Shown here: one piece after another, positions 22,701 through 44,700 of the stretch
Numbering within the stretch: the first letter of the stretch is position 1
How the letters are laid out: every line of letters starts with the position of its first letter
Origin: Paraspadella gotoi
Lineage: Eukaryota > Chaetognatha
NCBI GenBank assembly: GCA_051294375.1
Contig: CM119266.1
Location: forward strand, 26,106,851 to 26,170,850
DNA length: 64,000 nucleotides
Reading direction: 5' to 3'
Notes under the pieces: generated by a model
What the model saw: the letters and a program-made list of their open reading frames with translations, nothing else
Database searches by the model: none
What the model was told of the DNA's origin: nothing
Made by a program: the position numbers and the translations under genes

Positions 22701-23886
22701 CTTATTCCGTTCGTATCAGAATCTGGGAACTTATGTCGATTGGGATATAGCCAATAAATCAAATGAGTCTGAAGGCTTGCAGAAATTTATTACGAGATGA
22801 ATTATAAGCCGAGCTTTTCACGTCACCTTCTAGAATCTCAATTTTGTTGCTGAGTCAATGACGCCTGATCGGAAAAGTGGTAAACAAAAAACAGAGTCTT
22901 TTACCTCCATCTGGATTTAAAATTTAAATTAAATAGAACTAATGAAAACGACTGGCAGAATCCCTTTGGCTTGATCAAAAACAGAAATAGTAGAAATAGC
23001 GGGGGTTTATTTATACATAGCTATTAACAAAAAAGTTTTACAAATAACTAAATAATTTTTAAAGAAAAATTAATATTGACGATGTACATTTGTTTAGTAA
23101 AACTTATTTGGCAAACAAAAGCCATAATTCAAACGTGCGTAAAATGCTGCAATATTTACGAAATGTAAAGTTCAAAAAATAAATTCAATTATATCATATA
23201 GATTGCTCAGATAATTCAAATAGAAAATTTTTATATTATTTCGCGAAAAAAATTAACTCTGGACATGGTTCGCAGAAAACATAATTCTGTACATAAATCC
23301 TATTCTTTATCAGTTTATGGTAAAATAATAAACTTGCAATTAATCTGAATGTCCGTTAAATAAGCTAACTGGTATAAATGAGCACTTAAGAAAATATAAA
23401 ATGAAAAATTAAGATAACTCGCAAAGTATTTGCAAATACAAAACAACTTGAAAAGATGCGGTAGAGTAAATGAGTAAGTGTTTTTGAGATTCCGCGATTC
23501 AAACTCGAAATAGTCAAATCTGATAAATATCTTGACCCTGCGAATTCTAAACGGATGGGGACCGTAAACAAGCTGATATTCATTTTCACCGCTAGTTTTC
23601 CCTAATCTAAAACTGATCTAAAAGCAGAAAAAATGCATACCGTTGGATACGTTAGCAGCAAAGCCGTGATTTCTCAATAATCAATACGCGTTAATCAACT
23701 ACCGATTTAGCTTTACAATATCTAATGATTCCAAATATAATTTTTACAGGAACGTTAAAAAAAGATAAAAGTTAAAAGTAGCTGCAGAAAGATAACAAAA
23801 AATAATCTGATAAAGAGCCAATTACAACGATGTAATCTAAACACGAAAAATGGTATTATTTTCTAGCTCGAGTTTCACTAAATATT
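22701..23886. other. CHMP1 promoter and 3' region of next gene
   Basis: Both flanking genes are on the minus strand, so CHMP1's promoter lies here, probably in 22701-22900 where the sequence is less AT-rich. The rest (22900-23886) is AT-rich and should be 3' untranslated region of the upstream gene. The 67-codon minus frame at 23386-23589 shows no coding features. Confidence 0.5.
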
Positions 23887-26800
23887 TCACTTTGTCTCGT
23901 ACCAGACCACCGAGCCGGTGTCCCTTTCGATCAAATTCAGTATCTTGGACCATTCCTTGCTCATGAAATTTGCGCATTCCCCGATGTTGAAGGATCCTCG
24001 ATAGCCGAGCTCGGCCGAGCTGCGACGCGAGTCATTCAGCCTGGAAGCTTGGCGAAAGACGTCGTGATGATTTCTCGACGAAACTTTACCCGGGTGGTTT
24101 TCCGCGTTGACGGTGTAATAGGCGGAGTTGGCGGCTTCGAAGCCGGCGGGCGGATTATGGCGCTCCTTGAAGCTTCTGACGTCGTAGTGAAGACGCTGCG
24201 ATGGATAATCGACGTAAACTGAGGCCTTGACTCGATTCTTTGCGCCTTTATCGCCCGGATTCTGATTTTTAGCGACGCTTACGCTGCCACAGCCGCTGCT
24301 GCCGCTGCCGGCCAGATAAGGATTGGACCTCTTTTCGCCTTTCACGGGACGATCGTAGAAACGATTGGCGGCATTTTCGACAACACCTACGGCAGTCTGG
24401 AGACGATGACTAGGAAGATCTGGCGGGCGAGACGAGAGCAGAGGCTTCGGCCACGCATTGGATACGGGAACGCAGCCAGTTTTTGCATGGGCCCTAGACT
24501 CCGAGGAAGGGATAGAATCGGACCCAGCTGAAACATGATCAGTTACCATTGGTTCGGTACTAGATGTATTAATGCTGGAATTCTGTTCAGAGAAATGAAG
24601 GGGTGCTCTTAACGGGGCTGAATCGGCTACGACGCTCGGCGAAGGGATCGCTTCGACGGCCGATTCACCGGGCGAGATCTCCTGCATGTCGCAAGAAGAC
24701 GGACCAACGACAGCTTCGCCATCTTCGGAAATTTCAGGAGAGATCGGCAACGTATGTAACTCTTTCAAGTCAAAGCCGAAGGTGATTCCATCCAAATTTA
24801 CGGCGTCGTTGTCCTTCCTGTCGAGGAATACCACCGATGACGGTTTCTTTACGGCAGTGGACGAAGGAGTCGTCGGTGACATCAGCCCATTATCAACATC
24901 ATTCACCGGCGACACTTGAGAAGCGGGGATATTCGATGGAGGCGTCTTGGATTTCTTCGAAGAGCCGCGGGCCTTTCGCTTGAATTTTATGCTACGATCA
25001 GAAGAGACGCCGGGAACGCCGAAAGCGGCGGTAGAAGAGGAATCGGAAAAAGCGAAATCAGGTGAGGTTGAAGAGCGAGGAAAGTCGGCAAAATAAACGG
25101 CAACCTGGTTAAGTGAAACGTTCATTTTGATTTTCTAAATTCCTGGATTTCAATTACTTCTGAGAAATACGTTATCAGGCCCTCTGTCGCATACTTGGAT
25201 AACCACTGAGAGAACGAATTATTATAATTATACTATTTTGGAAGTATTTAAAATATAAACAAATCAATTTTTTTTATAAAATTTACAAAATAAAACGGAT
25301 GAAAAATTAACATTTTTCGCAGTAGACTACTACCGAAATTAATTGAACTATAAAATTCAAACAATATTATTTACGTACTTATCAAATTTATAAAAAGAGC
25401 CATTTTCAGATTTTTAAGAAAAGAAGAAGAAAGAGAAAAGTATTTGATTGTTTTTATAATTTAAAAAGATTATTATTCTGTAAATTAAAAACATAATTTT
25501 TTTTTTATAATTGTTGGACAAACTCTCGTTTGTAATCCGATTGCTTATATTTTCAAACATTTTACAAAAGACAAATAAAATCGACGGATTACAACGAGAG
25601 TTTATGTCCAACAGAACTAGAAGTGTAAATAAACATCTTAAATTACCCACCTGTTTTGGCTGCAAGTTATTTTTCGAGACCTCCATCTTTACATCGCTGT
25701 GGTTTTCTATCGAAGGTTTTTCCAGACATCCGTCGAATTGTCTTTGCGCGGCGATTTGAAGAGGAGTTTCGTCCTTAGTCAAATTCGAGGAAGGCTCCAT
25801 CTCCGAAGACACCGTCGCCGATGGCGCAGATGGCGACAGTAAAGGAGGCGACGGCACAAGAGTTTCTTCGTCCGAAACCATTGTCGCACCTTCAGTGAGA
25901 AGCTGCTCCTGTCCGACGTCAAAATCGGCGATGGGCGAGGGCGTCTTTGAGGAAACTCCTTTGGCGTTGGTTTCCGATTCGAATGCGGCGCCAATTCTTT
26001 TCGGTCTAATTGGCACAGTTGGCGTATTATGACTGGGCAACGCTTCGTCGAACGTCGAAAGAGGCGGTGAGCGAACGGATCTGGCTTTCTTTTCCCCCTT
26101 CGTCGCTGCAATTGAGGCGTATGATATGGCAGAGGGGGCAGTTCGGTTGGTCTTAATATTTTCTGCTTGGATTTTATCGTTCGTTTTGGGATCAGCGGGG
26201 GCGACATCGCCCGAGCGTGCGGGAGAGATTTGGATAGTGCTCGTATTTAATGTCGCTTGGGCAGATTCCATTACAGAATCTTTGGCAAGGTTTCCGGTTG
26301 AATTTCTTCGACATTCGAATCCTTCCGAACCACCGTGGGTGGAATCGGTGACGGTTCTTGAGAGCGCGGGAAAATGGGCGGGACTGAGTTGTGCGCCGAC
26401 GGCAGCACAAGGTGGAGAAGACGAAGCTCGTTCGCCGACGGCTGGGACATCGACGGAAAGACGATTTCCTACCGAAATCGAAGTCGCCTGCGCGGGAAGG
26501 GAAGAGTCCTTGTTGACGTCGTCGGTGTCCCGGCCGGTGTACTTTACAAAACCAAGAGCCGCGTGGCTTCGCTTCCCCTTCTTGCCGGTGACTGTGGTGA
26601 ACTCCCCTTCGTGGAGACCGGGGACCTTTTCCAGCGGCAAGTCCTCCAAATCGTAGTAAGTGTAAAAGTCTTCCGCGAAGCTGGAGCTTGAGATTTCCCC
26701 GACGGCCGATTCATAACTCGACAGACTTTTATCACTACTCGACGCCGTCTGAAGCGCCCGAGCGGTCGGTGGCGGCGAAGCCACCGACGAAGACGGCGTC

Positions 26801-29652
26801 TTTTTAGCAGGGGAAGACTTGGAAAGTTCCGACGCCGATCCGCCAAACTGTTTCCCCAAAACGTGCGTCATTTCTTTAGCGTTCCCGGAAGCGCCGGTGT
26901 GGGCCCCGTCGTCGTTCGACAAGACGGCGCCGGTGCTGCGATTTCTCCGGTGATGCTTTGGGGAGGTTTTGTTGTGGGAGGCATTAGCACGACTAGCGCG
27001 AGGCGGCGCCATTTCCGACGATCTTTGACTCGCCTCATTTTCTTTTTGTTCGTTTTCGAGGGACTTCTTAGTCGTTTCTACATTGGACGATTCTATCTCG
27101 CTCTCTCCAGAAACATTTTTCCCCTTGGCCCTCTTATTTTTCCTATTCGATTTTTCGGCACAAGTATTTGTATATACGGATCCTCTAGACTTATCTTTGG
27201 CGTTGATCGTGGTCGATTTGGACAAGTCAGAAACAATGGCCGAGTTCTTTGAGTTGTTTGAGATCGTAGATGACGTAGTTTCAGGGACAGTTCCGACGCC
27301 ACTGTTACTACCCTGCTTCACGACGCTACCGCCCAAAGTTTTTGGACCGTCCCCAGAGTTGATGAATTCCAGAAGATCCTCGACTTGTTCTTGTCCCCGG
27401 TATCCAGGAATTTTTTGAATATCGATGGTCTTTTCCTTTTTCTTTTCCTGTCGCCTTTTGTTGACGCGAGAAACTGAAGATCCCGAAGCTGAAGAGGCTT
27501 GAGAGACGCTAAACTCGGAAGTGGGGCTGCCGGCGTTGATGTGAGCGGAAGAAAATCCGTCGAAGCCCTCGAAGGGCGTTCCCGAGAGGGCGTTCGACAT
27601 TGCTAAGGAAGAGGGCGTTATTAAACTGGGGGACGCATTTGTTCCGATCAACGGAGAAGTAATCGAAGCGCCGCCATTGAGAGAACAGGGATGAAAGGTA
27701 CCGAGGGGGGCGGAAATGACAGGGGTAATTAACGGCGGACTCTTTTCATAATCGCTTTCCGACGAGAGGCTTTTATCGGCGGCACTCGCATTTGAGTTGG
27801 TAGAGTTAGCTGTTGGGTTCGACGTTGTCACCACAGTCTTTTGCACTTTGAGAGCGTTTCCGTTAAATTCCTGGTCGTCAGAGGGTGTCGCATGCGTCTT
27901 CTTTTTCTTCTTCTTCTTTTTGGAGGCTCGCGAATCACCGTGGGATTCTTTAGGGACGACTTCGTCGTCATCTTCGTCTGGCTGTTTTGGCTCTGAGACC
28001 ATGCCTTTAGTTAACTGCGGTAAAAGAGTCCGCAGAGTTTCGCCCGCTCTTTCACGAACTTGGGATCTCAGACCTTCAGCAAAAGTGATCTCTTCTTCCT
28101 CCTCACGCTTCAGACAGGCGAAATTAATTCGGCCGTCTACTGCAGAAGGTGTATTATGTGTTTGGGTAGAAGGTTGAGTCGTACACTTTTTCCCGATCAG
28201 TTCGGAAGCTTTGGAGGGATCCTCCTCACCAATTGCGTCCGCCAATTTGCGCCGCTTGTCTCCGGCCAAGTGAAAGCGTTTAAGTTCTGCTTCTTTACAC
28301 TCCATAAATAGCTTGGCCGTTGAAGCCTTGGCGGCTGCTGTGGGCGCCACAGGAGACAAGTTGACTTCTGCGGGTCGTTCGCCGCTTCCACCGAGTGCCT
28401 CGTCGTAAATGGGGTTCTTAAAAGAGTTTCTGCTTTTGTAGCTACTGGAGAGTTCCAAGAGCGTAGCCTTAGAATTGGTCGCAGAGTCCAGAGCGGAAGA
28501 AGCTGGGGGAGACTCCACGATCACAGACTCCAGCGGAACATCGTCCTCGCGGACGCTCAACTGTGGACCGAGATTTCCAAGAGTGAAGGATGGTTCGAGG
28601 GCGGTGGCGGCGCTACAGGCGCTCGAGTGATGGGGGGAGGTGGAGTTAGACACGTTGGTGCGCGTCCAAGTAACGACGGTGTTAGTTTTTCGAGGGAATC
28701 CGGGGTTTTTAACGTCGACCGACTTGGCAACTTTCCGTTCAGAGCCAGCTTTTTTCTTCTCGTACCCAGACGGCAGAGCTTTGCTCTTAATTGTATTGCC
28801 GAGCACGGCCGTAAACACGTTGTCCACGATCTTCTTTTCGGAGGCCCGGGTCTTGGCGGCAGATGTGACGGTTCTCCTTCCGTCGGGCGACGACTTCCTC
28901 GTCGAATTCCTCGTCTCATTTTGGAATGAACGCTCAGCGTCTGCTATCACAGATTCCAGGGGCACGACTTCGTCGTAAGGCAAATTTTCCACTCGAGTCG
29001 GGGCGAATTTCAACGGAGGCGACGACACGTCCGCCAAATATGTCGACTCGTCGACGTCCAAAAAAGGAGATTCCAACGACTGTCCGCGGCCTCCTATCAT
29101 CTCTTCATTTTTCCTTCTTTTTTCCATTTTTTTCGCCGCGATCTCCTTCAGCTCCACGTCCGGAGGGGAGCCTGTCGAGGTTCCGATATGAGAAAACTCG
29201 CGAAACGCTGTGAATTCTTGGCAAGGCACGGTCTGGTTTTTATAGGCGTCGTCGTCGTCGTCTTCAAAGATCCTGGCGGCAACTGAAACTTCGGATTTAC
29301 TTCCGGCGTCGCGAGCGAAGGCGGTCTTGGCGTCGGGAGAAACGGCATCGAAGCCTGAATCTGTCGTCAACCCGTGACGAGAGGCGCCGCCGTCGACTCG
29401 AGTCTCGATGAAGGACTTGGTAGTTGGGGAAGCGACCTCGTCGCCTTCGTCGTCATCGTCAGTTGATGGGATATCAATGGCTTCGTCGTGATGTTCGTTC
29501 TCGACAACTTGGATGCTTCTCAGATGGGGAAGGGGCTCCTCATCCACTTCCATTTCTTCTACTTCCGGAGAGGCGACCAAATCGTAGCTGCCACAGTTCC
29601 TCTCGTCTTCTTCGTCCGAGATGCGGGGAGCTTCACACCCCGAAGACGCCAT
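23887..29652 (-). CDS. Large Ser-rich disordered protein, family unknown
   Basis: Two minus-strand exons (25651-29652 and 23887-25104) join in phase 0 at 1739 residues. The start is MASSGCEAPRISDEEDERN; an upstream in-frame Met was not found. The protein is acidic and Ser/Thr/Pro-rich, with a Lys-rich run (KKKKKKKK) and a poly-Asp run, and is mostly disordered. Ordered islands are short: VPLESVI occurs twice (near residues 240 and 370) and a related LEDLPLEKVPG near 1000. IPGYRGQEQVEDLLEFI (near 750) looks like a short helical binding motif, and FTTVTGKKGKRS is basic and may be a nuclear signal. The C-terminal ~30 residues (WSKILNLIERDTGSVVWY) look folded. I do not recognise a family. The overlapping plus-strand frames here are shadows. 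Confidence 0.85.
25105..25650 (-). other. Intron of the large minus-strand gene
   Basis: This is a 546-bp AT-rich intron, bounded on the minus strand by CAG|GTGGGT at 25650 and AACCAG at 25105. Exon 1's frame runs on into it as far as 25414, which is readthrough and should not be annotated as coding. Confidence 0.75.
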
Positions 29653-39546
<9,894 letters not shown>

Positions 39547-39973
39547 ATTTTGGAACTCTTGTCCGATTGGAAGACCCATTTCTCATTCGAGGGTCGATTT
39601 ACGTAACTATTACTATTTTCAACTGGTCAAAACGAAAACATGTTCCCGTTCCCCGTAGATCTTAGCAATATTCCTTAGAAAGCTTCTCGTATTTAACAAA
39701 AGCGTCCGGTTTATTTCGATTTCAAACAGTCACAATAGATTTAACTAAACACTAAACAGTTAGCTATAACAACGAAGAACAATATGATCCGCGACGTAAC
39801 GTAAAAAATAACGCATCATTAACTGGTATCACAGTTGAACGTGAAACATAAATTTTCCGTGTTCAGAGAAAAATGAAAATTATCTACATAAAATGTTTCA
39901 TGAGGCATAGAAAAAAGGGAATGTTCTAATATTTGGTCTATATATAAAATTCATAGGTTCTTGTTTGATGTGA

Positions 39974-39979
39974 AATAAA
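39974..39979 (+). terminator. Polyadenylation signal (Abi)
   Basis: AATAAA lies 428 bases after the Abi stop. It is also only 36 bases before the end of the convergent coiled-coil gene at 40015, so the two transcripts probably meet or overlap tail to tail. Confidence 0.5.
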
Positions 39980-40014
39980 TATTCTCGTTCAGTGATATGT
40001 AAAGAATGGTAAAT

Positions 40015-41280
40015 TCACGCATTTGTTTTGGACAGTGATTGACATTGTGGGCATATAATTATCTGCTGGTCCTTTTTTGATTTGTAGGACCGAATATCCA
40101 TTTTTAACATTTCTGTCTGTGCCGTTACTCTTATCAATTCGTTAGAGAGTTCTTCCAGTTGTTGATGTCTTTCCCTGTCGTGATTTTGTTTCAGATTATT
40201 ACATTTTCTCTTTATTGCGATTGAATTAGTCTCATTTACCAAGATTTTTCATCCATGGACATTTCCAGCTGCCGTTTCAAGATATCTAGCTTTTCTTGTC
40301 TTGCTTCCGCCTCTTTTTTTTTCTTTTGTCGCAAGGAATCGATTTCCTATTATTGGATTAGACAAAACAATGGGACGTATTGACACTTTTGAATGAAGTT
40401 TCTTACCTGCTTATGATTAGAAAACATTTCCTCTATTCGTCTGTTTCTGTGTACTAGTTTCTCTTTAAGGCTATGAATATCTGTCTTGTAAGATTGGTTT
40501 TGATTTGTTAATTTTAAGAGTTCTTCCTCCTGTGAAGTTATAAATGCTAACTTAACCTTTTGAAAAAAATATATAATCGGAAACTAGTTAAATTATTAAA
40601 TACCAGTTTTTGAATTTTCGCTTTCATAAACGAGGTCTCTTTTTCTTTGACATCAAAGGCGCTTTTCAGTTCGCTGATGTTACTTTCCAAAACTTGTATC
40701 TTCATTTTGGATCGCGCTTCTCTTTCCTTTGCATCGCGCAATTGGATCTCGCAAAAACTGTGCAAATCTTTTCACACAGTGATTACTGATCAATGTTTAT
40801 TTTTTTTGTCTGTGATTATCTTACCTTCTACATGCGACGCTGTTGCTGCAGCTTCCACAAATTTAACTTTTTTTGTAGATGGTCTTTTTGAAACATTGAT
40901 AAATGGCTTAGTTCTTCCTTCGGGAATTCGCATTGCGGATCCCTCCAATTCAAAATCTTTTATCAAAATTGTTTAAAATACTCATTTAATGGCGAACAGA
41001 AATTTAGTAAGCAAAATTAGATTTACCGGAGTCTAAATCACTTATATTGACGGGAGGTAGTCTGAGCCGAACGTTCTTGCACCTTTCACCTCGAGAAGAT
41101 TGCGATTGTCTTCGAAGCGCCTCTTTGATTTCAGAAGGCGTTACAGGGTTGGCCGAGTGGGACCCGATTCGTCTCCGCACCTTAAAAACTCGTTTCATTG
41201 ATAAAAAAGACCCCCCCACGTGCGGAATTGCAGTAACTTACTACTACAACGGATGTTGGCATTTCGCAGTTGTAAACCAT
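40015..41280 (-). CDS. Coiled-coil protein, family unknown
   Basis: Six minus-strand exons: 41242-41280, 41027-41180, 40825-40956, 40604-40767, 40407-40529 and 40015-40346. All have good splice sites, giving about 314 residues. The N-terminal third is basic and probably disordered (VRRRIGSHSANPVTPSEIKE, RLRLPPVNISDL). From exon 4 on it is a continuous coiled coil (KMKIQVLESNISELKSAF, LKEKLVHRNRRIEEMF, RQEKLDILKRQLEM, QQLEELSNEL). It ends in IICPQCQSLSKTNA, a single CxxC. The last exon needs one more base in the A run at about 40245-40249 to stay open; as given, it stops at TAA just after. Given other homopolymer errors in this assembly, I read that as a sequencing error. I do not recognise the family. 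Confidence 0.75.
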
Positions 41281-41712
41281 CACGTTGTGCGAATTCGCTG
41301 TAATTTTAATCAAATAAATAAATGGCTGTTTTTTTAAATGTAATTTTTTTTCTCTCTGAAGCGGGCTCTAAATTGATTACATTGTTGCTAAGTAACGAAT
41401 TTCATTTTTCGTTGAATATATGTACCTTTATTTTATTATCATGTCACTAATTTTTACTTTAACAATGTTTTTAATTTTTTTTTGGATTTGGTTTTTTTTT
41501 TTTTTTTTTTACAGTTTGACAATAATTATCTAAATCATTGATTCGATCATTTTTGTAAAAATTCTTTGAAAGAAACAAGAGCGCAATCGACGCATGCGCC
41601 GTTGACGTTCAACTACCCTCTAACAGACTGTGGTTTTGAACACGATTTCGGGTGTGTGTGGCGAATGTCTCTCATTAACTAACAAAAACTGATCATTTGA
41701 CAACTTGACACA
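41281..41712. promoter_or_regulatory. Bidirectional promoter, coiled-coil gene and VAP
   Basis: Only 432 bases separate the two divergent start codons. The segment holds GACGCATGCGCCG at about 41588, which matches an NRF-1-type palindromic site, and TGACGTTC just after it. No TATA box is obvious in good position. A long T run (41478-41510) lies on the coiled-coil gene side. Confidence 0.5.
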
Positions 41713-44700
41713 ATGGCGAAGCAGGAACAAGTAGTTATTCTCGAGCCCAGTGGAGAGTTGAGATTTCGTGGTGAGTTAATGGTGGATCGAGCGTTATCTT
41801 AATTTATTCGATATCGTCATGTAAACGCGCAACGTGTCGGCCTCGGTGAAGACAGATTAAATCGTTTCCTTAACTCACCCAAGGTCCCTTCACCGACGTC
41901 GTCACGGCGACTCTGAAATTATCCAACCCGACGGACCGGAAGATATGCTTCAAGGTGAAGACGACCGCGCCCAAGCGCTACTGCGTTCGTCCCAACTCGG
42001 GCGTTATCGAGCCCAGGGACAACGTCAGCGTCGCCGTCATGTTGCAGCCCTTTGACTACGACCCCGCGGAAAAGAACAAGCACAAGTTCATGGTGCAGAC
42101 CATGTACGCGCCGGACGGACCCTATGACACGGACACGCTGGTAAGTTTTCGTCATTGACCTTTTTTAAACGAAATTTCGAATTTATTACTATTTAACAAT
42201 GAAATAATTAGGGTTTCTTTTAACTTCAGTGGAAAGAAGCTAAAGCGGACGCACTCATGGATTCTAAACTGAAATGCGTGTTCGAATTACCACCAACGGA
42301 AAATCAGAATGTTTCTGCCTTGCCTAAGGAAGAAATTGCTGAGGTAATTCTTTCCCTTTTTTTGAGATTTTAATCTTATAAAAACACATTTGCTCGATTA
42401 TTGAAATAGTTAGGTTTTTAGCGTATTTTATATTATTTTATATCGTATAATGTTATTTGTTGGTGATTTGTATTGAGTATCACTGCTTTATTTTCTCGTA
42501 TAATTTTTTAAAAGAATTAGAATGCAAAATGCCACTATTTGCCTTGATAACGTAGGGGTTGACAACAAAAATAATCTTCTGCTCAAGAATTAACCTGAAA
42601 ATGTATTTATTTCCCTCTGAAAATGAAAGAGTAATTCTCTGAAATCGCTCAAAAGATGGCATGAAAATTACGACCCAACGCCAAATTCGAAAGAGGAAGG
42701 TTTGAAAACGGTAATTCTCAAGTATTTTAAACAATAATCTCCTAATTAGTTTTTGCATAGTTTTGGGTTTCTTTCAGAAATCAGAGGAAAGGACCATACC
42801 CAATTCGACTGAAGTCAAGCTTTTATCCGAAAATAAACTTTTACATGAAGAGTTAAGCAATCTCAGGCTTATTAATGAAGAGAACGAAACTAAATTATTA
42901 CTGTTCGAAAACAGACAAGATGAACAAGAAAGATTGCGTAAACTGTTGGAAGAATCGGAAGAAAGAGAAAAAAGCCTTTTGGAGGGAATACAAATAATGC
43001 AAAAAAGTAAACAAGAAGCCGAAAAATTAGTTCGAGAATTTGAAAAACAGCTCGAAGAGAGTCGTCAGCGCGGACAAACTGTCGAACAAACTCAAGTTGA
43101 AACCGAATCTAAACTTGTGACTGCTCTTCAAGAATTGACTATCATTGAAAGTCGACACAAGCAACAGTTGAATGAAAAAGAAATTCAGTTACAAGAACTG
43201 ACGATTAGGTCCGAAGAACAACAAGATGCTCTTAGTAACAAAGAAAGTGAAATAGACGCGATCATTGAAAGTAAAGAAATAATTCTTAGAGAATTAAACG
43301 CGGTAAAAATAGAAAAAAGAAAGTGTGAAGAAGAAAACACCCAAATGTCTAAGAATGTATCTGAAAATATTTCGGCAACTGAAAAAGAAATTTTGGACTT
43401 AAAAATGCTGCTGGATCAAGAAATCTTTAAGTCCAATGATTTCGAAAAAAAATTTAAAGAAAAATTAAAAGAAGCTCAATTTTATGACGTTCAGAAGTCT
43501 GAGTATCTTACGAAAATCGAACATTTACTTGAAAGCAACAAAAAGTTATCGGCAGAATTAAGTCTTATAGAATCGAAACACTCAAAGTTGAAGACTAATC
43601 AAACGAAGGATCAATCAATATTGTGTCAAGAATTATTTTTAGAAAATCCGAGTGGTCAGGATAGATCACAAGACGAAGATATGATTATATCTATGGAAAA
43701 GAAAATTGAAGAATATGAAGTTTCCCTAAATGCTTCAAAAATTACAATTTTAAGTTTGAATTCTGAAGTAGCGAACTTGAAAATTACCGTTGAGGAAAAC
43801 AAACACGAAATAGACGAATTAAGTGAAAATATACTTGATAAAGAAAAACAACTTAAACTTTCTGAGGGAAATTTTCTTACAAAAATTGACTGTTTCCAAA
43901 TTCAGGTTGATGACTATAAGAAGCAATTAAAGGAAGTAACTGATGATAAGAATAATATTTTGGATTTGCTGAATGACAAAAATCATTACATTTCCGATCT
44001 AGAGAGTCAATCACAAAAGTTGTCTCATGAAATAGCAGATCTAAAAGAATCCCTAGAAGAGAAAAATCTATTGGTTATTCAAACGCTTGAAGGTAAAACA
44101 TCTGCCTTGCAGTTAATCGAAAAATTAAACAATGATTCTAACAAATTGGAATCGGATTTTGCTCAGGTTACTCTTAAAAATGAACTTTTAGAAAATGAGG
44201 TATGTTTTAACAAGCAATTGTCTGAGGATCATCAAAATTTAAAAGAAATTTTAAGGGAAAAAGAAATAGTTATATCGAGAATGTTTGAAGAAAGGAACGG
44301 AATCGATAATGAACTTCAAAAACGAAAATCTAAAATAAGTCATCTCAAAAATAAAAATGATTCTCTCATTTTAGAAAATACAGATTTAGTCAAAAAATTG
44401 AAACAGAAAGATGCAGAATTATTACAAATCGAATTAAAGTTAAACAGTGACCTGGAGAAAATTAACGATTTAGAAACCATGATTAATTCGCAGACTGAAG
44501 AAGCAAAATTTAATCAAAAGGATATTTTTAATAAAATTTCCGTTTTAGATTCTTTAAAACAAGAAATTGCAGAATTAAAGTTGAATCTTAACATAAAAGA
44601 TGAAAAAATTAACAGTCTGAGAACTAATAATGATATTTTAACTCAAGAAAAATTAGGCTTGATTAAGAAAATGCAAGAAAAAATTGATTTTATATCAGAA

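Noticed and set aside
26126-26656. Plus-strand frames inside the large minus-strand gene
   Set aside because: They are shadows of a long GC-richer coding exon; none has a recognised domain or splice partners.
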